Of a stretch of DNA of 9,120 nucleotides, positions 1 through 8,100 are shown one piece after another. Within the stretch, counting starts at the first letter, position 1. The number at the start of each line of letters is the position of its first letter. Origin of the DNA: Clostridia bacterium (GTDB lineage: Bacteria; Bacillota; Clostridia; Christensenellales; UBA1242); NCBI GenBank assembly GCA_017473285.1, contig JAFULP010000090.1:1-9120 (forward strand), given 5' to 3'. A program made the position numbers and the translations under genes. The notes under the pieces are model-generated. The model was not told the origin of the DNA, made no database searches, and saw nothing but the letters and a program-made list of their open reading frames with translations.

Positions 1-1919
1 ATTTCGTTGTAATCAATGTTGACCAATGGACTGGTAAATAAATATGCATAATCAATATCGCTAGCGGTAAAATTAATAATTTTTAGTATTGATAAAATCT
101 TGCTAACCCCTTCGCTATCCTTTAAGTCGGTACGCTTGCTGATGTTGATAGGAATATTATTTTGAGATAAAGTTTTGGCAAGGTTTTGCACTTTGTCATT
201 ACTAATACTTCTACTTAAAATTGCAATATCACTGTATTCCAGTTTTCGATTTTCACCAATAGTCGAATCATAAAACTCCGAGCCAACTAGTTGTTTAATT
301 TTGTTAACAACCAAATTAGATTCTAACTCGCTTGACGAGAATATTGTGGATGGATTAATATGACCTTTTACGCTATATAACCCACCGGCGGGCAAGGTTT
401 CACACTGATAATCGGTGTTTTGCACCAATATTTCAACCGCTTCAATTTTAGGAAAGTCGTCACGCCTTGGTTCAAATTTGCTGGTGTTGGCGTAGTCGAT
501 GTCGGCTTCTTTTTCAGTCATTAGGTGCGAAAAAATCTCATTGTTAAATTTCAAAATTTCGGGTGCAGACCTAAAGTTGATGTTCATATCAAAAGCAGTT
601 CCGCTATTATTGTCTTGCTTATAGTTTTTGTAGGCTTGAATAAATAGTTCTGGAGTAGATTGCCTAAACCCATAAATACTTTGCTTAACATCACCCACAA
701 GGAACAAATTGCTTGATTTGCAAAGCAATGCATTAATTAATTCATCTTGCATAGGGTTAATGTCTTGATATTCGTCAACAAAAACATACTTGTAAGTATT
801 ATGAAAATCCTTAACTATGGCATCATTTTTTAACAAGTCGAGCATTTTACGCTCCAAATCCCCAAAATCCATTACTCCATTTTCATGCTTTAGATTGTCA
901 TATGTTTGGATAAACAATCTAAGCAAATTTATAAAACTTAGCAAATGTGTAGAAATTTGATTTAAATAAACATCTCCTTGCAATGCATCCAAAAACTTTG
1001 TTTCGGCAATAATATTGCGCAAGAGTTCGGTGTGGTGTTTTAATTTTTCATAACCATAATCATCTTTGGCAATTCGCTCAGTGCTGGTAAAGTTGCACAC
1101 AGGACAAGTGCTTAAAATTTTGGCGTTGTCCATCAAACAATTTTCACGCTTAACATTTAACAAATGACAAGTAAAAGAGTCCATCATCTTATGAAGTTTT
1201 GGGAAATCGGTAAAGTTGTGTAATTGAGTTAAAATGCCTCGCACATTATCATAAACATTAGCACAAATATATTCATTTAAATATTGGGCAGAAGGGGACG
1301 ATAGGTCCTTGTATTGAAGCAGTACATTGTCTAAGAATTTAATATAATCTTTTTGGCAAACACAATAGTTAAAGGCTTTTAATAGGCAATCTTTTAAGTT
1401 ATCCAAACTGCGAGATTTCTTTTCAAAAATATCTAACAACACAATTAAATCTTGCTCGTTAGTTTCACTAAATTTTTTAATTGACAAATCCAGCGCTTTG
1501 TTTATGTAATATTCTTGACTAAACGAAGATATTATTTTAATTTCAGGGTCAAGATTGGCTTGGTAAAAGTATTTTTTTAGCATTTTTGAACAAAATCCGT
1601 CAATAGTGTCCACTGAAGACGTTTCAATGCTGTCTAATATTAATTGAATTTCAGTTTTTCGCTCGTCACTGTCGGCTTCAACAAGCGCTTTGCCAATTTT
1701 TGACACCAACCTATCACGCATTTCAATAGATGCAAGATTTGTAAAAGTTACAACTAGCAATTGGTCGGTGTTAACTTGGTTATTTAATAGTAGATTAACA
1801 ATTTTTTGGATCATAACAGTGGTTTTGCCACTGCCAGCACTAGCGCTTACCAATTGGTGCTGGCTAGTGCTATCTAATACAAGTTTTTGTTGTGGGTCAA
1901 AATCTTTCGTTTTACTCAT
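1..1919 (-). CDS. addA: AddA, helicase-nuclease subunit A (5' part, runs off the left edge)
   Basis: AddA is the ATP-driven 3'-5' helicase and nuclease subunit of AddAB, which resects double-strand breaks in the cytoplasm for RecA-dependent repair. I translated 639 uninterrupted codons. They show the UvrD/RecB superfamily 1 motifs in order: Q-motif (FDPQQ, residues 7-11), Walker A (AGSGKT, 28-33, Lys32), motif Ia (VTFTN, 57-61), TIDGFC near residue 110, the AddA signature MDFGDLE (350-356), Walker B (VDEYQD, 381-386), motif III (GDVKQS, 409-414) and NFRS (448-451). AddA proteins are usually about 1,150-1,250 residues, so the later helicase motifs and the C-terminal RecB-type nuclease lie outside the window. 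The ATG at 1919 is preferred over the in-frame ATG six bases upstream because AGGAG sits six bases before it; the upstream ATG would touch the AGGAG. The start overlaps the end of addB by eight bases (ATGAGTAA), which suggests translational coupling. An unusual Cys-rich stretch lies at residues 251-275. Confidence 0.95.
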   Translation of the reverse strand, partial: MSKTKDFDPQQKLVLDSTSQHQLVSASAGSGKTTVMIQKIVNLLLNNQVNTDQLLVVTFTNLASIEMRDRLVSKIGKALVEADSDERKTEIQLILDSIETSSVDTIDGFCSKMLKKYFYQANLDPEIKIISSFSQEYYINKALDLSIKKFSETNEQDLIVLLDIFEKKSRSLDNLKDCLLKAFNYCVCQKDYIKFLDNVLLQYKDLSSPSAQYLNEYICANVYDNVRGILTQLHNFTDFPKLHKMMDSFTCHLLNVKRENCLMDNAKILSTCPVCNFTSTERIAKDDYGYEKLKHHTELLRNIIAETKFLDALQGDVYLNQISTHLLSFINLLRLFIQTYDNLKHENGVMDFGDLERKMLDLLKNDAIVKDFHNTYKYVFVDEYQDINPMQDELINALLCKSSNLFLVGDVKQSIYGFRQSTPELFIQAYKNYKQDNNSGTAFDMNINFRSAPEILKFNNEIFSHLMTEKEADIDYANTSKFEPRRDDFPKIEAVEILVQNTDYQCETLPAGGLYSVKGHINPSTIFSSSELESNLVVNKIKQLVGSEFYDSTIGENRKLEYSDIAILSRSISNDKVQNLAKTLSQNNIPINISKRTDLKDSEGVSKILSILKIINFTASDIDYAYLFTSPLVNIDYNE

Positions 1920-3048
1920 TTTCATCTCCTAAAAAACTATCTTTATTTACTTTGCGTACATCTCTAAAGCAAATGTCATTGCTGTGTTTTGAACATAGTG
2001 ATAAATATGGGCAGTATGTGCAAGCATTTTGAATATTGCTAAATTTTAATGGTGAAGCCTTAAATATACCCAAACATATTTCATTTAATGCTTGAATTGA
2101 AATGTTTTTAGAATATTGCAACAATCTATCAATTTCAGCAGGGGACAAAACCTTGTCGCTTTTTTTGGACAATGTGCCGTCCTTTTTTAAACTCATATTT
2201 ACATAATCACTTTTTAAATTAGTTTGAATATTTATATCATACGCACTAGCCAAATCACTATCATCAGTATAAAAACCTATTAATTTATAGATATTTTCGT
2301 TATTATCAGCCTTTTCCAACACATTTTTAATAGGCAAGTAAAATGTTCCGCTCAATTTTTTACCCGTTGCATTTGCAATAGCCAAACCGTACAAGAATAA
2401 TTGGAGTTTTTTGCCATAATACAACTCTGCCAAAGTAGCGTCAGCATTACCTGATTTGTAGTCAATAATTCTAAAATAATCTTCAAAAATATCAATTCGG
2501 TCAACCTTGCCCTTTAAACTTACATTGTCAGTTAATTGTAGGGCTGGGAAGGAACGATTTGAGCCAAAAGCCTTTTCAAAATATGTTGGCATAAATTTGC
2601 TATTGGCATCTAAGTTGCGTAGGTGAGTGATTAAACGCTCGGCTTCAGCAATCAAATTAATTAATATAGGGTTATTGATGTGTTGTTGCAATTTTTCATC
2701 ATTTTCAATTATTTGGTGTATTGTTGTATGGCAAAAACTGTGAATATCAAGTGTTAGTCTATCTTTGCGTAAATAATATTTGTAAGCCAAATCGTGCAAT
2801 ATATTTCCTATATCTAACATTTCAATATCGCTTGAAATAGGGTCTTTTAGTTTTAACACATAGTTAAAGAAATATTTTAACGGGCATTGGAAGTAAGTTT
2901 CTAATGCACTTGCGGATATTTCGCTAAGTTGTGTATATGTGGATGAAACACAAATTTCTTTTGAAGGTGATAAAATTTTATTGCTTTCCACTATATTACG
3001 GATGCTGTCGCTAAGTTTGATATGGTTGGTGTATGTGTATTCAATCAA
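1912..3048 (-). CDS. addB: AddB C-terminal part: RecB-type nuclease with iron-sulfur cysteines
   Basis: This is the PD-(D/E)XK nuclease domain of AddB, which cuts one of the two unwound strands. Numbering from the TTG at 3048, it has His85 (GNILHDLAYK), Asp183 (GKVDRID), Asp196 and Lys198 (IIDYKSG), and Gln216 with Tyr220 (LQLFLY, the QxxxY motif). The four cysteines of the AddB 4Fe-4S clasp are all present: Cys55 (YFQCPLKYF), Cys343, Cys346 and Cys352 (C-x2-C-x5-C). The active site therefore looks intact. In full-frame numbering the first residue is codon 657. The start is doubtful: TTG 3048 has no good ribosome binding site, and the open frame reaches back to the TAA at 3154. It could be made by readthrough, by reinitiation, or not at all. 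The end overlaps addA by eight bases. Confidence 0.85.
   Translation of the reverse strand: MIEYTYTNHIKLSDSIRNIVESNKILSPSKEICVSSTYTQLSEISASALETYFQCPLKYFFNYVLKLKDPISSDIEMLDIGNILHDLAYKYYLRKDRLTLDIHSFCHTTIHQIIENDEKLQQHINNPILINLIAEAERLITHLRNLDANSKFMPTYFEKAFGSNRSFPALQLTDNVSLKGKVDRIDIFEDYFRIIDYKSGNADATLAELYYGKKLQLFLYGLAIANATGKKLSGTFYLPIKNVLEKADNNENIYKLIGFYTDDSDLASAYDINIQTNLKSDYVNMSLKKDGTLSKKSDKVLSPAEIDRLLQYSKNISIQALNEICLGIFKASPLKFSNIQNACTYCPYLSLCSKHSNDICFRDVRKVNKDSFLGDENE
1926..1930 (-). promoter_or_regulatory. Ribosome binding site of addA
   Basis: The minus strand reads AGGAG, then six bases, then ATG at 1919. The site lies inside the last codons of addB. It selects the ATG at 1919 over the one at 1925, which would leave no spacing. 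Confidence 0.8.
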
Positions 3049-3153
3049 ATCCCAGATGCTAAGTGGGGCATATTTTTCTTCCGTTTTAATTTGATTGGGA
3101 TAAATGTAAGATATATTCGCTTCGTCGTTGTTGCCGTTTGATATAAAGATCCT

Positions 3154-3156
3154 TTA
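3154..3156 (-). other. addB: Premature in-frame stop codon (TAA) inside addB
   Basis: The minus strand reads AAA TAA AGG ATC. The same frame continues open for another 413 codons to the normal addB end, with AddB similarity on both sides. Restoring one codon, for example Lys AAA with an A in place of the T, would give an uninterrupted gene. UAA followed by A is not a known leaky context. Confidence 0.8.
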
Positions 3157-5016
3157 TTTTAACTCGATTACTAATGGGCTGGTTTCACTAGGGGAAGACA
3201 AACTCATTGTAATGCACAAATTTTGATTAAACATTAGCGAACTATTAAATAATTTAAATTTGTTTAGGCGGTTCATCCTAGCAATTGTAGGCTCGATGTT
3301 GTGAGATAGTTGCACATAAGTTAATTCTTTGTCAAGCAATATGCCTACATCTTGCAACACACTAGGGGCAGTAGATGACGAACAATTGACAATATACAAG
3401 TTGTTAAAACTGGTCAAAATTTCGTTGGCGTCCACAATTTGCACACAGTCGGCACTCAGTGGTAATGGTGATATTGTTTGTTCCATACCCGCTTGGGTGT
3501 AAATATCTAATATTTCCTCTAGCGTTGATGTAGGGTAAAACTCACGGATTTCATTTAACAATTGGTTGGAAGATTTAATTGCTTGAGCCAATATTTTTTG
3601 GTCATAAGTATCAGTTAATTGCTCCATTAATTTTTCAACAATGTCCAACATATTTAATTGCTCAATGACTTTATCGTGCCAATCCACAACCGTATTAATA
3701 TCAGTTTTGGTATCAATGTAAAAGGTTGTTAAAACATCGCTTAACATTTTAACAGACGCATTAATTTCATCATCTTTACAATCAAGGTTGGATAAATTTC
3801 CACGATAATTTAATCGCTTAATTGTTTGTATTATCATCGCTTTATGATTTTCAGGTAGAATGATAAAAGGGTTATTGATAAATTCAATGAGATTTAAGGT
3901 GTCATAATTTTTTAAGTACAATTGCCAAAGGTTAATAAAAAATCTGTACACGCAAGTTGATGAAAATGCTTTTTGAGTATCAATATATGTGCATAGTTCA
4001 TATTTGCTAAATACTTGCTTAATTATGTCAACATTATTGTTTAAATTAAACACCGCAATTCCAAAATCTTTATATCTAGCACCGTTTAAAACCTTTTTTC
4101 GTATATCACGGGCAACAAATTCTAGTTCGTCGATGATATTTTGCGCTTGATATAATTTGATTTTGTCGTTATCTTTTGTAATATAATTCAATTTGTTAAA
4201 GGCAAACAAATTTTTTGTTAGATATGTGTGTAAACTGTCATCAATATAAGGCAAATCGATAATATTTTCTTGAACACCAAGTATTTGACACATGGATGTT
4301 AACCTATGAAAAACATCTTGATAATAAATATTTTTGTTATAATTTGACGATGTATAAGTGTTTACATATACACCTTTACAACACTTAATTAGTCGTTCAA
4401 TTAAGTCAAATCCTTGAGATGTAAAATCATCAAATCCAGTAAAAATATAATATGTATTTTTAACAACTTCACTTTTGTCAAGCATCATACAAGTAAGGGT
4501 TAAAGTATCGGAATTGTCCAACACACCCGTTTTTGCGTCATTATATAATTCCAATATATTTCCCAAATCATTAATTTTTTGTTGCAATGGTTTAAGTTCA
4601 CATTGATATTTAAGCAACTCATCACTTGTTAATTGGCACGCCTTTAATTGGGCTAAAGTTTTGTATATTTCATTGCTATACGCATAGGAATGCTTATCGT
4701 TTTTAAAACTTGTAATAAGTTCCGCATTTTCACTTAAAACCTTTTTTAGCAAAATAATTCCACCAATTTTTGAAATGGTTTTGTATTTGGCTTTAGTTTC
4801 AGCCAAAATATTTTTGCTAAGGCGGTTAAGCGTGGATACATTGATGTTAAAACTACAATCAATATCAAGTTTTTCAAAAATCAATCTTTCCATAGTTGCA
4901 CTTAATTTGTCTGGTACAACCACACAAATATCACTATCGCCCAATTGCTTGATGATGGAGATAGTGTTATCGATTGAATGTTTTAAATTTAATGATTTTA
5001 ATATATTTAATTTCAT
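3154..5016 (-). CDS. addB: AddB N-terminal part (inactivated helicase half), ends at a premature TAA
   Basis: These 620 residues correspond to the helicase-like part of AddB, the subunit that in Firmicutes recognises Chi and supports the AddA motor. Recognisable family landmarks are CVVVPDKLS near residue 31 (the VPDQ segment after the P-loop), IFTGFDDFTSQ near 191 (degenerate Walker B; Bacillus has a related GF..FTP), and IIDELEFVARDI near 294 followed by GARYKDFGIAV near 312. The segment QIVDANEILTSFNNLYIV near 526 sits where AddB normally leads into a Gly-rich GLNEG-type turn, here replaced by NCSSST. The N-terminal P-loop is degenerate: residues 6-14 read LKSLNLKHS, without the glycines of GxxGxGK[ST]. 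The start is supported by alignment with the family N-terminus rather than by a ribosome binding site. No Shine-Dalgarno is present, and a -10 box lies only six bases upstream. The frame ends at TAA 3154, before the nuclease domain. Confidence 0.88.
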   Translation of the reverse strand: MKLNILKSLNLKHSIDNTISIIKQLGDSDICVVVPDKLSATMERLIFEKLDIDCSFNINVSTLNRLSKNILAETKAKYKTISKIGGIILLKKVLSENAELITSFKNDKHSYAYSNEIYKTLAQLKACQLTSDELLKYQCELKPLQQKINDLGNILELYNDAKTGVLDNSDTLTLTCMMLDKSEVVKNTYYIFTGFDDFTSQGFDLIERLIKCCKGVYVNTYTSSNYNKNIYYQDVFHRLTSMCQILGVQENIIDLPYIDDSLHTYLTKNLFAFNKLNYITKDNDKIKLYQAQNIIDELEFVARDIRKKVLNGARYKDFGIAVFNLNNNVDIIKQVFSKYELCTYIDTQKAFSSTCVYRFFINLWQLYLKNYDTLNLIEFINNPFIILPENHKAMIIQTIKRLNYRGNLSNLDCKDDEINASVKMLSDVLTTFYIDTKTDINTVVDWHDKVIEQLNMLDIVEKLMEQLTDTYDQKILAQAIKSSNQLLNEIREFYPTSTLEEILDIYTQAGMEQTISPLPLSADCVQIVDANEILTSFNNLYIVNCSSSTAPSVLQDVGILLDKELTYVQLSHNIEPTIARMNRLNKFKLFNSSLMFNQNLCITMSLSSPSETSPLVIELK

Positions 5017-5022
5017 ACCAAC

Positions 5023-5051
5023 ATTATAACATATAATTATATTCTAATCAA
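5023..5051 (-). promoter_or_regulatory. Predicted addB promoter giving a leaderless or near-leaderless mRNA
   Basis: On the minus strand TTGATT (5046-5051) and a perfect TATAAT (5023-5028) are separated by 17 bases. Only six bases (GTTGGT) lie between the -10 box and the addB ATG at 5016. Normal sigma-A spacing would start the transcript at or within a base or two of the A of the ATG. No Shine-Dalgarno is present. The -35 box matches consensus at four of six positions. Confidence 0.65.
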
Positions 5052-5060
5052 CATTGAAAT

Positions 5061-5091
5061 AAAAAAACTTCTAGCAATTACTAGAAGTTTT
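5061..5091 (-). terminator. Intrinsic terminator of the GLUG-repeat gene
   Basis: An 11-bp perfect stem (5064-5074 pairing with 5081-5091) with the loop CAATTA on the plus strand is followed in the minus direction by seven U residues (plus-strand A at 5061-5067). It lies 17 bases past the stop codon of the 5108-8179 gene and just upstream of the addB promoter, so it separates the two units. Confidence 0.85.
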
Positions 5092-5107
5092 GTTAATATT
5101 GATAATA

Positions 5108-8100
5108 TTAAAATTCAAACACAACTGAGATTGCACGAGGGATTGGTGTGCTAAATTCGGTTGAATACAGCCAAACCGAAGTACCATTGCCCGATTTGAT
5201 GTCAAAGTCGCATTTGTCAGGGTCAAGATAAGTGTTTATATCTTTAATAGCATTATTATTTGTAACGATATAATTTGAATTAGAGCCAGCATCATAAGTT
5301 ATCCACAAGAATTTGCTATATTCAGAAATAATTACATCATCAGTTTTTGCCTCTTCATTGATTACGCAATGAGTAATAGTTCCTGTGGTTCTACGCTTTT
5401 TCATTAATCCATCTTGAGCAATATCCAAATATTTATTTGCAGTAGTAGAGCCATCAAATGAAACATTTGCAATGCAGTAAGATATTGAGCCATATTTGTC
5501 GTCAATACAAGGCATAAATCCAGCAAAGCCTGCAACCCATCCATCAGTTGATAAACTGCTCAAATTTGCATTTACAAGGCAGTTGTTAATAGTTCCACTA
5601 GATATTTCATAAGCCAAACCTGCAACTTGTGCACCCTTGTATGTTGCACGAGAATTCATATCCATACTAGCCATGCATGATGTAATAATTCCATTATTTC
5701 CATTTGAGCGAACTAGTCCTGCCACTTGATAGCCACTTAAGTTGCACATGCTTGCGCATCCAAAAATATTGCCACCATAATTGTATACAGTTAAACCGGC
5801 TACAATAATATTAGATTTTACAGCGCCAACATTAAGCACATTTGCCAAACAATAACTTAAATTACCTTTGTTATAACCAGTTAATCCACCAATGTATGTA
5901 ATACTTGAAGATGGATTTCCAGCGTATTCGTTAGCATATGCACAACAACTTACAAACGAACCAATGTTATATCCACATAATCCGCCAACAAAATAGTATA
6001 TTGAACTTGACGCAGGAGCGGTGTTTGTAACATTAATTTTGGCATAACTTATTGAGTCGGTAACCAAGCCATAATTAACGCCACACAAGCCCCCAAAGTA
6101 GCCTGCAGCAGATGCTGTAGAACTTGAATTAATATTTCCGTAAATATAGCAATTATCAATTTTGCCATGATTTACACCAACAATTCCGCCAATGCGGTCA
6201 ACGCTTATTAAATTATTTTCGTTTAATAAATTGCAGTTACTTATAAATACATTTTCTGCGCTATAACCAGCAATACCACCGATATTTAAGGCATTGTTGA
6301 TAACTAAATTTTTAACTTGACAATTGTTAAGTTCGGTAATGGTATTGCCAATATATCCAGCAATTGCGCCAGCATATTTGGCGTGTGCAGAAATTAACGC
6401 TTCCTCAACATTAACATTTTCAATTGTAGTGTTGCCACAAACATATCCAACTAAAATTCCCGCAGTTTCATTTAAACCATTTTTTTCAATAAATACATTT
6501 TCAAATTTGATGTTACTAATATTTGCAGAAGATAATGTATAGAAGAATCCAGCATATAATTTAGAAGTGTTGATAATAAAGTTTGAAATAGTATAACACT
6601 TGCCTTCGCTAGACTTAAAAGTTCCAGAAAAACTTACAGGTGTCCAAGTAGTTCCCTGTAAGTCGATATTTGCATTAAGTATATAGTTTCCGTTTACAGA
6701 ACTTGAACTTTGAAATGCATTTATTAATTGTTGTTTGGTAGATATGATGATTGCATCCACACTGGGAGTGGAAGGATTGGTTATATCAGGAGTTGATGTT
6801 GATGTGTTATCTCCACCAATTACAACATCATCAAACATAGTAGCAGATGTTAATGTTGGATATTCACCGTCCACTATGTGCCAAACTTTATCCCAGTAAA
6901 CAATATTGTTGGCATGGTTTACATAGTAGATGTATGTAGACTTAGTTTTTAATTCAGAAGGGCTTCTGCCATTTACAGCAAATCTAGTAGCAGTAGAAAT
7001 ATTATTATCATCACTACCGATACCTTTAAATGTGTTTAATGAATTGTCATAATACAATCCCACAAAAACCAATTCTTTGGTGATTTCATATAGTTTTACA
7101 CCGCTAGCAAGTTCAGTTTGACCTATTAGGTTGCCCACAGCACCGCTTGCGTGAATTTGTGAAATGCTATAACTTTCACGAATATATGTATTAGGGTCAA
7201 TATATAACATACCCACCAAGCCACCAGCAGATGTGTGAGAAGTGTTAACCAATTGCAAATCAGTGTGACAAGCATGTATAATTGCTGAATTCATATATCC
7301 AGCCAAACCGCCCATATCGCTATTTGCGGTAATAACTTTTTCTTGGTCAGTATAAGCATAGGTTCTTAAAATACTAGCCGTAACACCATTGGTGCTATCG
7401 GTTTGCAATGCTCCTACAACAGCGCCTGTATAACCCCAAAATTGTGTGTTGGTGATAGTTGCGTTAGACACTACAACCTTGTTAATTGTGCCATAGCAAA
7501 TACCAGCAACCGCACCAGCACGCAAGTATGAACCCTCTATTACAGCATTGTCTACATTCAAGTTGTACACCGAACTGTTAGAGCCAATTATTCCAAACAA
7601 TCCACCGAAATCACACTTATTAACTTTTAGATTACTAATAGTGTGATAGTTGCCATTAAAGCTTCCAGCAAATTCATTATATTTGCCGTCAACTAATCCA
7701 ATAGGGTCGTGCATTTGTTTAACATTAATATCATTAACAAGCTCAAAATGCGCATCCAAAGCATATTTATAACCAATATCAAACAATTGTGCTTCATTAG
7801 AAATGTAATAAGGGTATTCCTCAGTGCCGATACCAACTATAACATCAATAGTGAAAGACTTGTATTTATAATTGCTTGTAGAAATTTTAATGGTTGTAGA
7901 ACCACCTTTTGGGGTAGGAATATAGCATTGTGTTGCCTCATCAAACTTAATAATTGAGGTAACTTCATCGCCACCAGCATTAAAGTCAATCTTGGTATCC
8001 TTGCTGGCTTCCTTGCGAGAAAAACCAATGTCGTCCAATGATAACTTGTCGCCATAGTTAATATATATTGTTTGAGTGTTAACCGTAATCACTTCATCAT

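Larger units (their letters stand above)
1912..5016 (-). pseudogene. addB: addB reading frame as a whole, interrupted by one in-frame TAA
   Basis: From the ATG at 5016 to the TAA at 1912 the frame holds 1034 codons, and only one of them is a stop (TAA at 3154-3156, codon 621). The 35 codons between that stop and the next listed start (TTG at 3048) are open and still resemble AddB. The sequence before the stop, PLVIELK, and after it, RIF, together match the family pattern of a Pro/Ser, aliphatic, Glu-Leu-Lys helix ending in Ile-Phe. This is best read as one addB gene with a single nonsense change. The intact length of about 1,030 residues is somewhat shorter than Bacillus AddB (1166). Whether the gene is dead, read through, or works as two polypeptides cannot be decided here. 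Because the frame is unchanged, a single insertion or deletion cannot explain the break; a base substitution or base-call error can. Confidence 0.7.

Noticed and set aside
1690..1932. 80-codon plus-strand frame across the start of addA
   Set aside because: It is antisense to the Walker A and motif Ia region of addA, has no ribosome binding site and has no domain-like sequence.
1912..5016. Reassigned stop codon (TAA or TGA read as sense)
   Set aside because: All complete genes end in TAA, Trp is encoded by TGG where I checked, and only one internal TAA occurs in about 1,030 codons, so the standard code applies.
4775..5029. 84-codon plus-strand frame opposite the addB N-terminus
   Set aside because: It lies antisense to conserved AddB sequence and runs over the addB promoter, with no start signals; a shadow frame.
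6324..6542. Plus-strand frame opposite the GLUG repeats, hydrophobic in appearance
   Set aside because: Its hydrophobicity comes from reading the repeat DNA on the other strand; no start signals.
7837..8055. 72-codon minus-strand frame inside the GLUG gene
   Set aside because: It is in a different frame of a well-supported gene, with no ribosome binding site.
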